Positions 46,183 through 58,418 of a stretch of DNA of 64,000 nucleotides are shown piece after piece (position 1 is the first letter of the stretch; each line of letters starts with the position of its first letter). Position numbers and translations under genes: made by a program. Source of the stretch: Cheilinus undulatus (Eukaryota; Chordata; Actinopteri; Labriformes; Labridae); assembly GCF_018320785.1 (NCBI RefSeq), contig NC_054867.1, positions 39,296,355-39,360,354 of the forward strand, read 5' to 3'. The notes under the pieces are model-generated. The model did not search any database and had not been told where the DNA came from. It saw only the letters and a list, made by a program, of their open reading frames with translations.

Positions 46183-49100
46183 TTAATCTACAGTTTCTTG
46201 GCTTGTTTCAGTCACTGTTTCCATTGGAACTCCCACCCTAGACTCCACCTTCGTTGTCACTTTTGATGAGGGTCCCTCCTCTTCTTCTTCCTCTACATCC
46301 CATTCTTGTTCAGCTGTGGCGTCTTGGTACTGCTGGTACTCCGAAACCAGGTCGTTAAGGTTGCTTTCGGCCTCTGTGAACTCCATTTCATCCATACCCT
46401 CGCCTGTGTACCAGTGGAGAAAAGCCTTTCGTCTGAACATCAATGAGAACTGCTCCCCTACACGGCGGAATATTTCCTGAATGGCTGTGTTATTGCCGAT
46501 GAAGGTGGAGGCCATTTTCAGGCCTCGGGGTGGGATGTCGCACACAGCGACCTTGACATTATGAGGGATCCAGTCGACAAAGTAGTTGGTGTTTCTTTTC
46601 TGGATTGCAAGCATTTGCTCATCTACTTCTTTGGTGGACATCCGCCCACGGAAGATGCCAGCAACAGTGAGGTATCGCCCCCGTCTTGGGTCGCATGCCG
46701 TCATCATGTTGCGGGCATCAAACATCTGCTGGGTGAGCTCCGGCACTGTCAGGGCTCTATACTGTGTGCTTCTACGGGGCGTTAGAGGGGCAAAGCCTGG
46801 CATGAAGAAGTGTAGGCGAGGGAAAGGCACCATGTTGACAGCAAGCTTCCTCAGGTCTGCGTTGAGCTGTCCAGGGAATCTCAGGGAGGTCGTGACCCCG
46901 CTCATAGTCATGGAGACTAAGTGGTTGAGGTCCCCATAAGTTGGCGTGGTCAGTTTAAGAGTGCGGAAACAGATGTCGTAGAGGGCCTCATTGTCAATGC
47001 AGAAAGTCTCATCTGTGTTCTCCAGGAGCTGGTGGACTGACAGGGTGGCGTTGTACGGCTCCACCACAGTGTCAGAGACTTTAGGGGAGGGCATGATGCT
47101 GAAGCTGTTTATGATGCGGTCAGGGTACTCCTCCCGGATCTTGTTTATGAGGAGGGTTCCCATGCCAGAACCAGTGCCACCTCCTAAGGAGTGAACAAAC
47201 TGGAAGCCCTGGAGGCAGTCACAGCTTTCACTCTCATTCCTCACTCGATCTATAACCTGCTCCACCAGTTCTGCTCCCTCCGTGTAGTGGCCCTTCGCCC
47301 AGTTATTACCAGCGCCTGAGTTACCTGGAACACCAAAATAAAACTATGTAGGTCAATCTAATTCTATAAGTTGACTGCAGAATAAGTGGGGGAGCCATAC
47401 AAACACTGTTACAATGAAACAGCTCAACAGTTTTAGCATCACTTTACAGAGGGAACAATGAATTACATTCAGATTCTTAATAAGTAGTGCTAAGTATATT
47501 CATTTTGAAATGTTTTGACCTTTCTCTAGTTTCCTCTGCCAAGGAGGTTATGTGATCGGCAGGGTTTGTTAGTTAGTTAGTTAGTTTGTTAGCAACATAA
47601 CTCAAAAAGTTCTGGACAGATTTTGATGAAATTTTCAGGAAATGTCAGAAATGGCATAAGGAAGAACTGATTAGATTTTGGGAGTGATCCAGATCACCGT
47701 CTGGATCCAGGAATTTTCTAAAAGATTCTGTACTATTGGGAGATATAGCTAATGGTGGAGGTCTGTGCTCTCCGAGTGCTTTTCTAGTTTTCTCATGCAA
47801 CAAAGCCAGAGAACCACTGACAGGCACCCAAATTTGAAATATAAATACCCAACAGTAGTTGCTCATCACCTCATCATAACTCACATTATTGTAACATTTC
47901 TCCAGGCCTGATGTAACTTAAGAGGATATATGCAAACTATTGATGAAATATCACAAATAATATATATATATTTTAAAATATTTGTCTGCCATTTTAACTC
48001 ATAGAAATCCACTGACTCATAGTTGAAATTCAATATTTCTATTGCGATCCAACTGTAATTTGCTTGATGTAAAGACATTTGGGCTTGGAGTTGGGCTCTA
48101 TTTCATTCACTCCTGGCAACTCATTTGTATTCATAATACATGTTTTAATCACTGAAAGTAATTGTTGACGTTTACCTCATGTTCAGTGCAAATCTACAGA
48201 AAAAGGACTATGTATTAAGACTCCTTGGTGTAAATACAACTATTTCTTTTAACTTAAAGGCTGTAATTTACAACTTTTTCAAAGTATACTGCCATGATTC
48301 AACTTAAACCAGGGATTTATTCATACAGCAACTGGGTGCAGTTAGTAGCCAAAGCAAAGGTTATGTAGCTTTAACAATGGAATTATCAAGAACCTGCCTT
48401 ACTAGCTGTGACAAATTTACCTGATTTATGTCAAACCAATCACAACCATTTATCTAAAACAGTGGTTTCCAACCCTTTTGCCTTAGAGTCCCCCTTACTT
48501 GTATCTAACCAAAGCTAAGCCCACCCAAGACCCACAGAAAAATAACATAGACATTGCCATCAAAAATGATAGTCAAAACTTAAAATTTTATCGATTATTT
48601 ATTAAGATAAACTTTCTGTGCAAAAACTTTTGTTTCAACTAGCCACTAAATCTGCCACTAGTATTAGGAAGGCTAATGTGCAAATATAATTTCGACAACC
48701 TCAGACCAGACAAAGCCTCCAACCCCCCTGAGATTTCTGACATGACCCCAAGGGGCCCAGACCCCAGATTTGGTTGATATAAGAAGAAGCTTTTATTGCA
48801 TCAGTTTTAAACAAACTGGATTGTAATTCTTGCAAGGTAAAAATGCAAGCATTTTTCCAAATGTTACGTTTTTAATGTCAAATGTGTTGAAAAAGAAGCC
48901 AGAATAAGTGGTTGTTAATCATTTGCCCATATATGAAGCCTACAGTTAAACCTTAAATCACCACCTGTTGATTACGCCTCTTGGATTCACATGTGTGAAT
49001 TGGTCTGATGATTTCCTACTAATTGTTATTGCAGTGCCAGGTATGATTACAGTTTAAAAGTGTATAAATGACTCTAATTTTACCATAAAGAGGCAGGAAA

Positions 49101-50384
49101 ACCATAGCAATTATTTTCTGATACAGCTCCTACGTCATCTGTCTCACCATGGATGAAGTTGTCCGGTCTGAAAAGAGGCCCAATGCGACTTCCTCTGACA
49201 CTGTCCATCGTACCAGGCTCCAAGTCAACAAGCAGGGCCCTCGGGACATATTTACCACCTACACACAATAAAAATGTAACAATATGATAGATGCAAACAG
49301 CCATAACAAACATTTGAAAGCATTCAAACACTGTGAATGTGTTTGCAGTCAGTGCATTTTTACCATGTGCCTCATTGAAGTAGACGTTGACCCTCTCCAG
49401 TTGGAGGGCGCTGTCTCCTTCATAGAGGCCTGTTGCGTTGAGTCCATGTTCTTCACTGATCACTTCCCAAAACTTAGAGGAGAAAGACATTAACAAGACA
49501 GCAGGTGTTCACTGACAGATACATTGCAAACACTTCAAGAGTATATTTGTAGAAATGCAAGAATTCCTCTGAAAATGAAGACTCCAGCAGTTTTTCCATG
49601 TTCTTTTTGTCTTTCACATTAATGGGCACTTTCTTCATGGACATATCTGTGCGGAGTTTTCATGCAGTCTGATTGTTCATCCCTACTTATTCAGTTGTCT
49701 GATGGTCACCAGATAATAAATCTCTGCTATTAAAGATTAATTGGCAAAGATTATTAGGGGAATAGTCACTTAAATAAATGCTTGATTCATAAATAGATGT
49801 GTTTCTGGTGTCAAAAAAGCAACATTTGGCTTGATTATCTTGTAGCCGTCCTCGCTTGTTTTGTGGTTGCCATGATAAAAAAGACCCACCCATGCCAGTC
49901 TTGCTTTTGCGCCTTATCTTTTCCCTGAACACTTGACAGGGAACACCCTGAGTCACTCAACTGTCATTGGCACCATACAAATGAACAGAATGTGTCAAAC
50001 TTTGCATCATTATTAAGAAAAAAAACAAACTTGAACAGAGTAGATGACTCATTTTCAGTCTAAACAATAACACTTAAAATGATTTGTCCAAACATTTCTC
50101 TATTTTACTCAAGTGAGTGGGACACAATTTGTTTTAAAAATCCCTTACATTATTCAGCAGATATGAGACAACTTGAACATATTTCTATAACTTCTCAAAA
50201 AACAATTGATTGGGACTAGGTGCAGGCAAAGAGAGAGGGTTATATCACATGTCACATAATATTTTCAAATGACTAAGTCCTAAAATGCCCAGATATTGAC
50301 CAGAGGAAAAGGATTTTAATTGATTACCTTTGAGCCGATCTGGTTGCCACATTGTCCAATTTGCAGATGCACAATTTCACGCAT
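46183..50384 (-). CDS. tubb1: Beta-tubulin, class VI (tubulin beta-1)
   Basis: Four exons have the canonical beta-tubulin sizes: 50328-50384 (57 bp), 49364-49472 (109 bp), 49148-49258 (111 bp) and 46183-47324. They join to 472 residues. The N-terminus is [19 protein letters not shown], carrying the MREI autoregulation tetrapeptide. The GTP loop GGGTGSGMG follows FVHSL. The beta-type C-terminal domain has [20 protein letters not shown], then [13 protein letters not shown]. The assignment to class VI rests on gene order next to prelid3b, as for human TUBB1, and on a divergent tail. The tail runs about 20 residues longer than human's 451-residue protein and has an EEEEEE cluster followed by a Ser/Thr/Val-rich end. 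In mammals this isotype builds the platelet marginal band; a thrombocyte role here is inferred. Confidence 0.93.
47520..47792. repeat. Dispersed repeat in tubb1 intron 3
   Basis: It begins near CTAGTTTCCTCTGCCAAGGA and runs through GTTAGTTAGTTAGTTTGTTA and TTTTGATGAAATTTTCAGG. It ends GTGCTCTCCGAGTGCTTTTC followed by TAGTT. These phrases are familiar from a very widespread fish interspersed repeat with inverted CTAG-type ends. The class is not certain; a MITE is likely. Confidence 0.5.
48460..48780. mobile_element. hAT-like nonautonomous element relic in tubb1 intron 3
   Basis: It starts CAGTGGTTTCCAACCCTTTT and contains AGTCCCCC and AAGACCCAC phrases. It ends with GACCCCAAGGGGCCCAGACC, which suits the reversed GGGTC end of such elements. 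Diverged, with no coding capacity. Confidence 0.4.
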
Positions 50385-50620
50385 GATGACCGTGGCTACA
50401 GTACACAGAGCAGCTGGGGGTCTCTGATAGGCTTCACTGTCCAGCTTGTCTTTTATACAGTGACAGAAATGATGTCATCAGTGATGTCAGGGAGTCATTA
50501 AGACAGAGTACACAAGGGCGGCCTAATACACCATGTCAAGGGTTGTTCAGACATAGACCAAAAAGATGTAAATATACCTGTCATCTAAATTTATAAAGAC
50601 GACAGGGATGCTTTATATTC
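50385..50620. other. tubb1 upstream flank
   Basis: Just upstream of the tubb1 ATG. It includes TGATGTCATCAGTGATGTCA-type words near 50470-50490 (CRE/AP-1-like) in the expected promoter position. No TATA box is obvious. Confidence 0.35.
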
Positions 50621-51730
50621 ACAGTAAATTTGCCCGAGCAAATTCTACTCAAATTGAATAAAATTTGACTCTAAAAACTATAACATTTGGTCTCAGTCTA
50701 TTTGGTGTAAAACTGACTCTGCTTGCAGAGTAATGTTTTCAGAGTTGTTTTTACTCTAAAAAGTGTTTTTATTTAACTCTAAATGACGATTATGTGCTCC
50801 ATGATGAACAAAATAAAAACAACTCTGCAGCAACTGTACTCACTCCAGAGTAATACAGACCTTAGTTTACTCATTATAGAGCTTTTTTCTCAATATAAAG
50901 TGATATTTAGTCCTTTCAGAGTTGTTTTTCATTCCTTTTAGAAATGTTCTCCCCTCCTTATGGTACAATTTCTCCTCTATTTACAATCGGGTAACACTAA
51001 TGTAGAACTGTATCTTATTCTAAACAAACTGATCTTCCTCTTTATAAAGAGCTACATTTTCCTCTTAATAGATCATTCTTCCTTTCCACCTATAAAGGGC
51101 ATGACACAAAAGAGGGTTTTTTTGCTTATACATATTAGACATAATCTAATATTACAGAAACAACTGTGATGAACATATGACAAGGACCCAGGAGCAGAGC
51201 ACAAGCTGAGGTAGTCAGGTTAAAGAAGTTTATTTGACAACAACATTGCAAATGATGGTGAGCTGGCTGGTGGTTGGTGGAATCACTGGCAGTGAGATGG
51301 AGACACTGCAAAAAAAAAAAAAAAAGAGGACAAAATGGAATTAGACAAGGCAAAAACTCACCTAAAATCACTAGATTATCAAAGGTTGAAGAGGAGCCAC
51401 GTTACCTGATTAGAAGCTGTAGTACACAGGTGTCTGAAAGTTCATCACCAGGTGAGGAGGTCTTGATTGCAAAGGATTAGCTGCAGCAGGGACAGCTAAC
51501 GAGCTGCAGCCGTGACCGGCCATGAGTGACACCAGGTGAGCTGGAACTTAAGTGGGTGTGGTTAAAGTTTTACTCCAGCAGAATTTACTCTGTGTTTTTT
51601 CTCCAACTCTGGCAGTGGCTGGTAATAAATACACTCAAAAAAGAGTAAATTTTTACTACTTTTGAGTAAAACATTTGTTACCCTGGGAAAGTTACTCCCC
51701 AGATTTTCCTGTGTAACTCATCCTTAGTGA
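50620..51730. repeat. Repeat region rich in ACTCT/GAGTAA words, with a nested segment
   Basis: From 50640 to 51060 and again from 51570 to 51700 the sequence repeats TTACTCT, GAGTTGTTTTT and GAGTAAAT words. This suggests the two ends of one dispersed element. A different segment (about 51165-51565) lies between them, with AGGACCCAGGAGCAGAG and GAAGTTTATTTGACAAC phrases and an A15 run, and looks like a later insertion. Families are not assigned. It has no intact coding frame. Confidence 0.4.
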
Positions 51731-52084
51731 TCTGAAGATGGTAAAAACAATACAACTCAAGAGATATTCTAAGTTATTGAATAGAACAGCCAACATCAGT
51801 GTTTCTCATTAATATAAGATGAGGCAAATTGCCATTCATTTGGGGTGGTCAATCAGTCTGGGGGGGTTGGCTTTTGGGAGTTTTAATGCTTGAATGCTTT
51901 TAATGAGTTTTAATGTTTACTCCTAATGTTATATGCTATGTAAACTGGACCTTGAGGCAGAGCAGGTAGAAACAGATGATGCAATTCTTGTGCTGTTGTT
52001 CCTGTAATCGTTTTGTCTTGACTATCAGAGTATTATAAATTGAGATATCTTTATGATTTTGGTTGTCAGTCGTCCCTGTTTATA

Positions 52085-52110
52085 TCCATCCATCCATCCA
52101 TCCATCCATC
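52085..52110. repeat. (ATCC)n microsatellite
   Basis: About six CCAT units, adjacent to a dispersed-repeat fragment (GGTGCCTAGGAAGAATCC). Confidence 0.9.
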
Positions 52111-52137
52111 TCCAAAAGAGGGTGCCTAGGAAGAATC

Positions 52138-52231
52138 CTAATAAGATGCCTGAACCACCTCAAGTGGCTTGTTTTGATGTGAAGGAGCAGCGACTCTACT
52201 GCTAGTTGAGGTGGTTCAGGCATCTTATTAG
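52138..52231. repeat. Perfect 26-bp inverted repeat (hairpin)
   Basis: 52138-52163 and 52206-52231 are exact reverse complements (CTAATAAGATGCCTGAACCA...). They are separated by 42 bp containing GTGAAGGAGCAGCGACTCTA, a phrase known from fish dispersed repeats. It can fold as a long perfect stem and probably arose by an inverted duplication of part of that repeat. Confidence 0.85.
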
Positions 52232-52571
52232 TGTCCTTAGTATCCTGTATCCTTTATGTTCTGCAAAGAAAGTCGTTTAATTGCCTTATAAATTAATTGG
52301 TAATGGTGGGAAAGTCACTTATCACAAGGCACTCATACCTAAACTTATTAACTTCTGTTTAATTGTAAATGTATTGAAGAATTCAACAGTTACATAATAA
52401 AACATCTAAAAAGATTACATTTTATAATTGCTCTGGAGTTATTCTATTCGATGATCTTAAGCAACAGTTTTAGGTGATCTGCGATGTGAAGTCAAACTTA
52501 ATGGTCGTCTGCAAAAGAATACTGCAAGGATCCATTTCATTCTGGACCATTTAAGTTACAATACACATAAG

Positions 52572-53019
52572 CAGGGGCGTAGCCAGGGATTTAGGGCCCC
52601 CAGAAAGAATATTACACAGGGCCCCCCGTACCCGCTAGCCAAGCAACAAATGTGTCATTTTTTTTTTTACAAATATCTGTGCATTCTAATGTATTTTCAA
52701 GCCGTTATTTCTTATGAGCAATATTTTTACTATGGTTGAATTAAATTCACTTGCATTATTTCGCAGGTGTGGACTACAACATTTGGACATTTTGAAGGGA
52801 GGAGCAGGGGCCCCCCAGTATTTTATTTTATTCTATTTGATACAAATTTCAGTCTGTTGACTGATTCATTTAGTCGCTTTTGATCCAATTATGACACTAG
52901 TTACTCAGAAAACAAATAAAAACACTCTTTTCATTGCAGGCTTCTCAACGGCCCCTCCCTACTGTGGGCCTGGGTAATCAGTACCCCCCCCCCCCCCCCC
53001 CCCGTGTTACACCCATGCA
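52572..53019. mobile_element. MITE-like element with CAGGGGCGTAGC ends
   Basis: It starts CAGGGGCGTAGCCAGGGA and ends GTGTTACACCCATGC, a diverged inverted match. Inside are GGGCCCCC tracts typical of a common fish nonautonomous DNA element. A C-run of about 19 bases at 52985-53003 lies near its right end. Confidence 0.5.
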
Positions 53020-53029
53020 CATAAGTTAG

Positions 53030-55175
53030 ACTGACACAACACAAAGTTATCAAAATGGCTCTTGATGCCTTTAAACTCTGCTGTAAGTCTTACCACCAAC
53101 CACAAACAGAAAGGACATGTTGAGGAGATGAATGGAAGACATGTTTTTCTGTTCAGTGTCAGATAACAATACAATAGGATGATAAAGTTTTAATTTCATT
53201 CTTATGTAAACACACAAAACAGGCAATAAAAAAAAAACAAGGCATGTTAACATGCAAGAAAATATTGTTTTTAATATATTGCCTCAAAAGACCGAACTGC
53301 AGAGTTCTCACAACATATTCTAATTACACTGTTCTGAATGTGAAGATATTAAGAACTTAAATGTTTCTATCTCCAGCCTCAGTCATTGTGTTTGTAATAA
53401 TAATTGTATTTGTAGTAATTCAGTAAAATGTGCAGCAGTGATGAGAGTCTGCATGACCGATGCTACCATCTAGAGGGCTTTAACAGACATAGCATGATAT
53501 CTCTGAGGCAGCCATTGTTGTAGACCAGCAAGCTCATTGGATACTAGTAGTTATTTACCCCATATGAACTTAAAGCCTCTTATAAAAGCATGTGAAATAA
53601 CAACATATAAACCTGTATAATAATAATCTTTTACTTTCATTGCACCAAATATCATGTTTAGTTGATGGGTTGTACTTTTAAGTTTTCGCTTAGTTTGATG
53701 ATATCAGAGAAACCAAAAAATTCTAAAATTACATGCAGATTATTATCATTTTCCTTTTTACAACTTTTGATCCAGAAACTACATAAATACAGATCTTTTT
53801 GAATAACAAGCTGTTATGTGATTTTGCTTGACAAAAACAGACAAAATTCTGTTTTCCCAGCCACCAGCAGTGTGACAAAAAGGCAAACAAAAAACCATGA
53901 AGCAGTGATGGACTGATTATCTGGAATTTGGGCGAATCCCTAAGAGCCAACTATGGGCTGTTTGGACCGCTCAGAATTGCTCATAATTCCACTGATAAAA
54001 AGACATGAATAACATGTATAAAAATACCAAAATACAAATTGTATCAGTTTTTTTTTTAGTTAGAAAGTGTTATTGATGAAGCCAAAAACACAGACCCAAC
54101 CTGCTGTCTTAACAATATTCTCACATCTTCTCCTCACAGTAGTGAGAGTGAAAAGGTCAAAATGTTTAAAGGAACAACAGAAAGCGAATGTTAACACGCA
54201 GAAAAAGATGCCAGTGGTATTAAGAGCAAAGACAAAAAAATCAAATAAAAATTGTGGTCATTAGGATAGCTGTTGCAGAAGAACTGGTGTAAACAGTGTT
54301 TTTAAGAAGGTGTCGCAAAGGTAATGAGAACTGAAAATGATCTTCTCATGTGTTGTTTGTGCTGAAGGTTTCCCTTTATGGGACCATAACACGTCATGTC
54401 TCCTTATTCTCTCTGATTGTGTTAAATCCTTGTCGGCATAGATCAACCACTGTAGTGATTATACTATATTTGATGTAATTTTTGTGTTCTTTGTCAGGCA
54501 TTTTGTCTTTTTTGGTTAATTTTTAGGTTGGTGTTGGTTTTGAAAAAAACAGGACCCATCTATTGCAAATGCTAGGGCCTCTTTATGACCTCAGTCCATC
54601 AGTGCGACTAAGGAATTAAACCAAATTTGTCTGACACACCTATTTGACATTGTGGCCAATCTTTTCAATATGTTTAATATAGAGAGACCTCAGTAAAAGG
54701 TTGGTAAACAGAAGTTGAAAGAGAAGAAACTGTTTTCGAAAGCATGATGTCCCAGCAGAGAACGCCAAACCTACTGTGCCAAAATCAGTGGGTCATGTTT
54801 CACCGAGTCTTTTGACATTGTGGACATTGCAAATAATTCACTGTGAACCCCTTGGTAGCCTTATTCTAGATCATGAGGTCCTAAGTGTTCAGTTTGCTGA
54901 TACGCTATATTAAAATGGCTGATTCCCACCGGTTCATTCTCAAGGTGGGAAATATGTTTTACTTCGGTGTGTTATAATTTAGCTGCTTCTAAAATGATCA
55001 AAAGACATGTGAAGATCATGCCATATTTTGAGCTAAATAACTTCTCTTATTCTTTAAAAGCTTCCAAAAGCTCGCAAAATTTGCACACCAGAGCACACCC
55101 CTGTTAAGAACTGCACATTTCTGCAAGGCCATCCATACAAGTGAAAAAAGTAAAGGCTTTCTGGGGCTCAGAATC
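53030..55175. other. Intergenic, no gene recognised
   Basis: AT-rich spacer. The short open frames do not resemble known proteins. Confidence 0.5.
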
Positions 55176-55577
55176 ATGGAGGTTAGCAATGGCATGTTCC
55201 ATCCTGAATGCAAACAATAATTACATTTTATTTACTCCTAAATACCCAATTTACTTATTAAAGCAACAAAAATATACATTTTATATATTATTGCCTGTTT
55301 CAAAATGTTATCCCCCTCCTATTCATATAATATATTCTTTTGTACTATGAAAGCAATGGGTGGGCCCACCGGACTAGGACAACAGTGAAAGTGTGGGCCC
55401 ATTTACAGAGTCTTTCAAGGATCCAGCCATTGTTTCTGGCAGGCCTGCATTTCTGTTGGCTTGATAACATCACTCCTAGATTGCTAAACTCACCGCTAGC
55501 TAGCTAAATCATGCTGATAGCAAGATAAGACTTAATGCTTATACTAACTGTTGTCTAGAACAGGTCAAGAATAAATA

Positions 55578-55782
55578 CAGTCGCTAGAAAAAGTATGTGA
55601 ACCCTTTGAGATTTCTTGGATTTCTGCATAAATTGGTCATCAAATGTGCTCCGATCTTCATCTAATTCACAACAATAGACAAACACAGTCTGCTTAAACT
55701 AATACTGCACAAAAAATGATATGTTTTCATGTTTTTATTGAACAAAACATGTAAACTTTCACAGTGCAGGGTGGAAAAAGTA
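55578..55782 (+). repeat. Left terminal inverted repeat
   Basis: 205 bp, identical to the reverse complement of the right arm. The direct-repeat motif GAAAAAGTATGTGAACCC occurs near 55587 and near 55774. Confidence 0.95.
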
Positions 55783-55957
55783 TGTGAACCCCTAGGCTAA
55801 TGACTTCTCCAAGAGCTAATTGGAGCCAGGAGTCAGCCAACCTGGAGTCCAATCAATGTGATGAGATTGGATGTGTCGGTTAAAGCTGCCCTACCCTATA
55901 AAAACACACACCAGTTTTGAGTTTGCTGTTCTCAAGAAGCATTGCCTGATGTGAACC

Positions 55958-57000
55958 ATGCCTGGCACAAAAGAGCTCAGAAGACCTACGATCAAGAATT
56001 GTTGATTCGCATGAAGTTGGAAAGGGTTACAAAAGTATCTCTAAAAGCCTTGATGTTCATGTGTCCACAGTAAGACAGACTGTCTACAAATGGAGAAGGT
56101 TCAGCACTGTTGCTACTCCCCCCAGGCGTGGTTGTCCTGTAAAGACGGCTGCAAGAACACAGCACAGAAAGCTCAGTGAGGCGAAGAAGAATCCTAGAGT
56201 GTCAGCTAAAGACTTACAGAAGTCTCTGGCACATGCCAACATTTGTGTTGACAAATCTACAATAAGTAAAACATTAAACAAGAATGGCGTTAATGGGAGG
56301 ACACCACGGAGGAAGCCACTGCTGTCCAAAAAAAACATTGCTGCACATTTGAAGTTTACAAAAGAGCACCTGGATGTTCCACAGCACTACTGGCAAAATA
56401 TTCTGTCCATAGATGAAACCAAAATTGAGTTGTTTGGAAGGAACACACAACGCTATGTGTGGAGAAAAAAAAGGCACAGCACACCAACATCAAAACCTCA
56501 TCCCAACTGTGAAATATGGTGGAGGGGCCATCATGGTTTGGGGCTACTTTGCTGCCTCAGGGCCTGGACGGATTGCTGTCATTGATGGAAAAATGAATTC
56601 CGAATTTTATCAAAACATTTTACAGGAAGACTTAAGACCATCTGTCCGCCAACTGAAGCCCAACAGAGGATGGGTGATGCAACAGGACAACGACCCAAAG
56701 CATAGATGTAAATCAACAACAGAATGGCCTCAACAGAAGAAAATACGCCTTCTAGAGTGGCCCAGTCAGAGTCCTGACCTCAACTTGATTGAGATGCTGT
56801 GGCATGACCTCAAGAGAGCGATGCACACCAGACATCGGAATAATATTGCTGAACTGGAACAGTTTTGTAAAGAGGAATGGTCCAAAATTCCTCCTGACTG
56901 TTGTGCAGGTCTGATCTACAACTACAGGAAACGTTTGGTTGAGGTTATTGCTGCCAAAGGAGGGTCAACCCGTTATTACTTTTTCCACCCTGCACTGTGA
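55958..57000 (+). pseudogene. Broken Tc1-like transposase
   Basis: The start ATG at 55958 opens MPGTKEL, then the frame shifts after GAGCTC; two bases appear missing relative to related fish copies. The main frame resumes upstream of [13 protein letters not shown] (helix-turn-helix region). The first catalytic Asp is in LSIDETKIELFG. At an A-run near 56463-56471 the frame shifts again by one base. The second frame carries QQDNDPKH and LNLIEMLW, giving a DD34E spacing, and ends RYYFFHPAL with a stop at 57000. All three catalytic residues are present, but no single frame makes the enzyme, so this copy is nonautonomous. Confidence 0.9.
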
Positions 57001-57181
57001 AAGTTTACATGTTTTGTTCAATAAAAACATGAAAACATATCATTTTTTGTGCAGTATTAGTTTAAGCAGACTGTGTTTGTCTATTGTTGTGAATTAGATG
57101 AAGATCGGAGCACATTTGATGACCAATTTATGCAGAAATCCAAGAAATCTCAAAGGGTTCACATACTTTTTCTAGCGACTG
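56977..57181 (-). repeat. Right terminal inverted repeat
   Basis: 205 bp, an exact reverse complement of the left arm. It overlaps the last coding bases of the transposase. Confidence 0.95.
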
Positions 57182-58112
57182 TATGTCATTATTTCTTTAG
57201 AGGGGCAATGTTTCCTTTATTAGAGTTTTAGCATGACTTAACTGTTTGATAAAATTAACTTTTTTATCATTATAAGACAGTAGATTATCAGAAATAGGTG
57301 TACTGCCTTGTTATCCATACAGTGCTGTGGAAAATTTTGCCCTCTCCTTGTTTTTTTTTTTTTTTTTTTCATATTTGTTTGCATGATAATCAAAGTAAAT
57401 ACAAAATGCAGTTTTTAAACAGTTATTTCATTTATTAAGGGAAACAGTCATGCAAACCTACCTGGTCCTAAAAAAGTAATTACCCCTCAACCTAATAACT
57501 GGTTTGTGGAATTGCAGAACTGCTTTCATTTAGCCACATAAGAGGATTTTTGAGCATGAACAGCCTGTTTCAGCTCATGCCATATCATCTCAATCAAATC
57601 TAAGTCCAGACTTTGACTAGGCCACTCCAAAAATGTTATTTTCTTCTTCTTCTTCTTCTTCTTATTATTATTATTAAATTCATTCAGAGGTGGACTTGCT
57701 GTGGTGTTTTGGCTCAATGTCCCGCTGCGCTTAAGCTTGAGGCCACAAACTGATGGCCAGGCATCCTCCTTCAGGATTTTCTGGTAGAGAGCAGATTTCA
57801 TGATTCCATCAATCACAGTGGTTTTGGCCTTGGAAATCTCTTATGGATGGCATTGTTGCCCAGTCTCTATTTTTTTTTAATTGTTGTATCATGAACACAG
57901 ACCTTAACTGAGTTATGTAAGGCCTGCAGGTCTTGAGATGTTCTGGGTTCACCACTTTCCCAAGTCTCCCCCATTTGTGGTTAATGGCTCTCACAGTGGA
58001 GTCCTAAAGCCTCAGAAATGGCTTTGTAACCCTTTCCAAACTGATAGATGTCACTGACTTTCACATTGGTTCTTAAATTTCTTTAGATCGCTGCATGATG
58101 TGTTGCTTTTTG

Positions 58113-58418
58113 TTTTTGAAGATATATTTATGGGCTTTTTTAAAAGTTTATTAATGGGTTTTTTCATGCCTTTTATTCTATAGAGGAGGACAACAGAGTT
58201 TGAAACATAAGAGAGTGGGGAGAGACATGCGGCAAAGGGCCACAGGCAGTATTCGAACCCAGGGTGCCCGTGTACATGGGTAGCACCTTAGACTGCTAGG
58301 CTATCTGTATGCCTTTATTCGTAGAGTGACATGCTGGAAAGTAGCCACATGTTGGACTTGAACCCGGGCCACCTGCATACATGGGACGCGCCTCTAACCA
58401 TGCGGCCATCTGCACCCA
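58113..58418 (-). mobile_element. Two-headed tRNA-derived SINE with 16-bp target duplication
   Basis: It is flanked by perfect copies of GATGTGTTGCTTTTTG (58097-58112 and 58419-58434). On the - strand the first head reads GGGTGCAGATGGCCGCATGG, then GGGTTCAAGTCC (B box). The second head reads GGCATACAGATAGCCTAGCA, then GGGTTCGAATAC. Both are tRNA-like. The tail is T-rich on the + strand. It interrupts the Tc1-like relic, so it inserted later. Confidence 0.8.

Larger units (their letters stand above)
55578..57181 (+). mobile_element. Tc1-like transposon with identical 205-bp terminal repeats
   Basis: The element runs from CAGTCGCTAGAAAAAGTATG to its exact reverse complement and is flanked by TA (55576-55577, 57182-57183). 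The left arm 55578-55782 and right arm 56977-57181 are identical at all 205 positions by eye. Each arm has an outer and an inner copy of GAAAAAGTATGTGAACCC, the latter truncated on the right. This resembles the IR/DR layout of fish Tc1 elements such as Sleeping Beauty. It encodes one broken transposase. Identical arms argue for a recent insertion. Confidence 0.95.
55178..57345. repeat. Diverged duplication, copy A (split by a Tc1-like insertion)
   Basis: Sequence from GGAGGTTAGCAATGGC to CCATACAGTGCTGTG is colinear with 59634-60265. It shares GGTGGGCCCAC, CATTTACAGAGTCTTT, TGTTTCTGGCAGG, CTAGCTAGC and TTTTAGCATGAC. The only large interruption is the 1604-bp element at 55578-57181. Confidence 0.7.
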
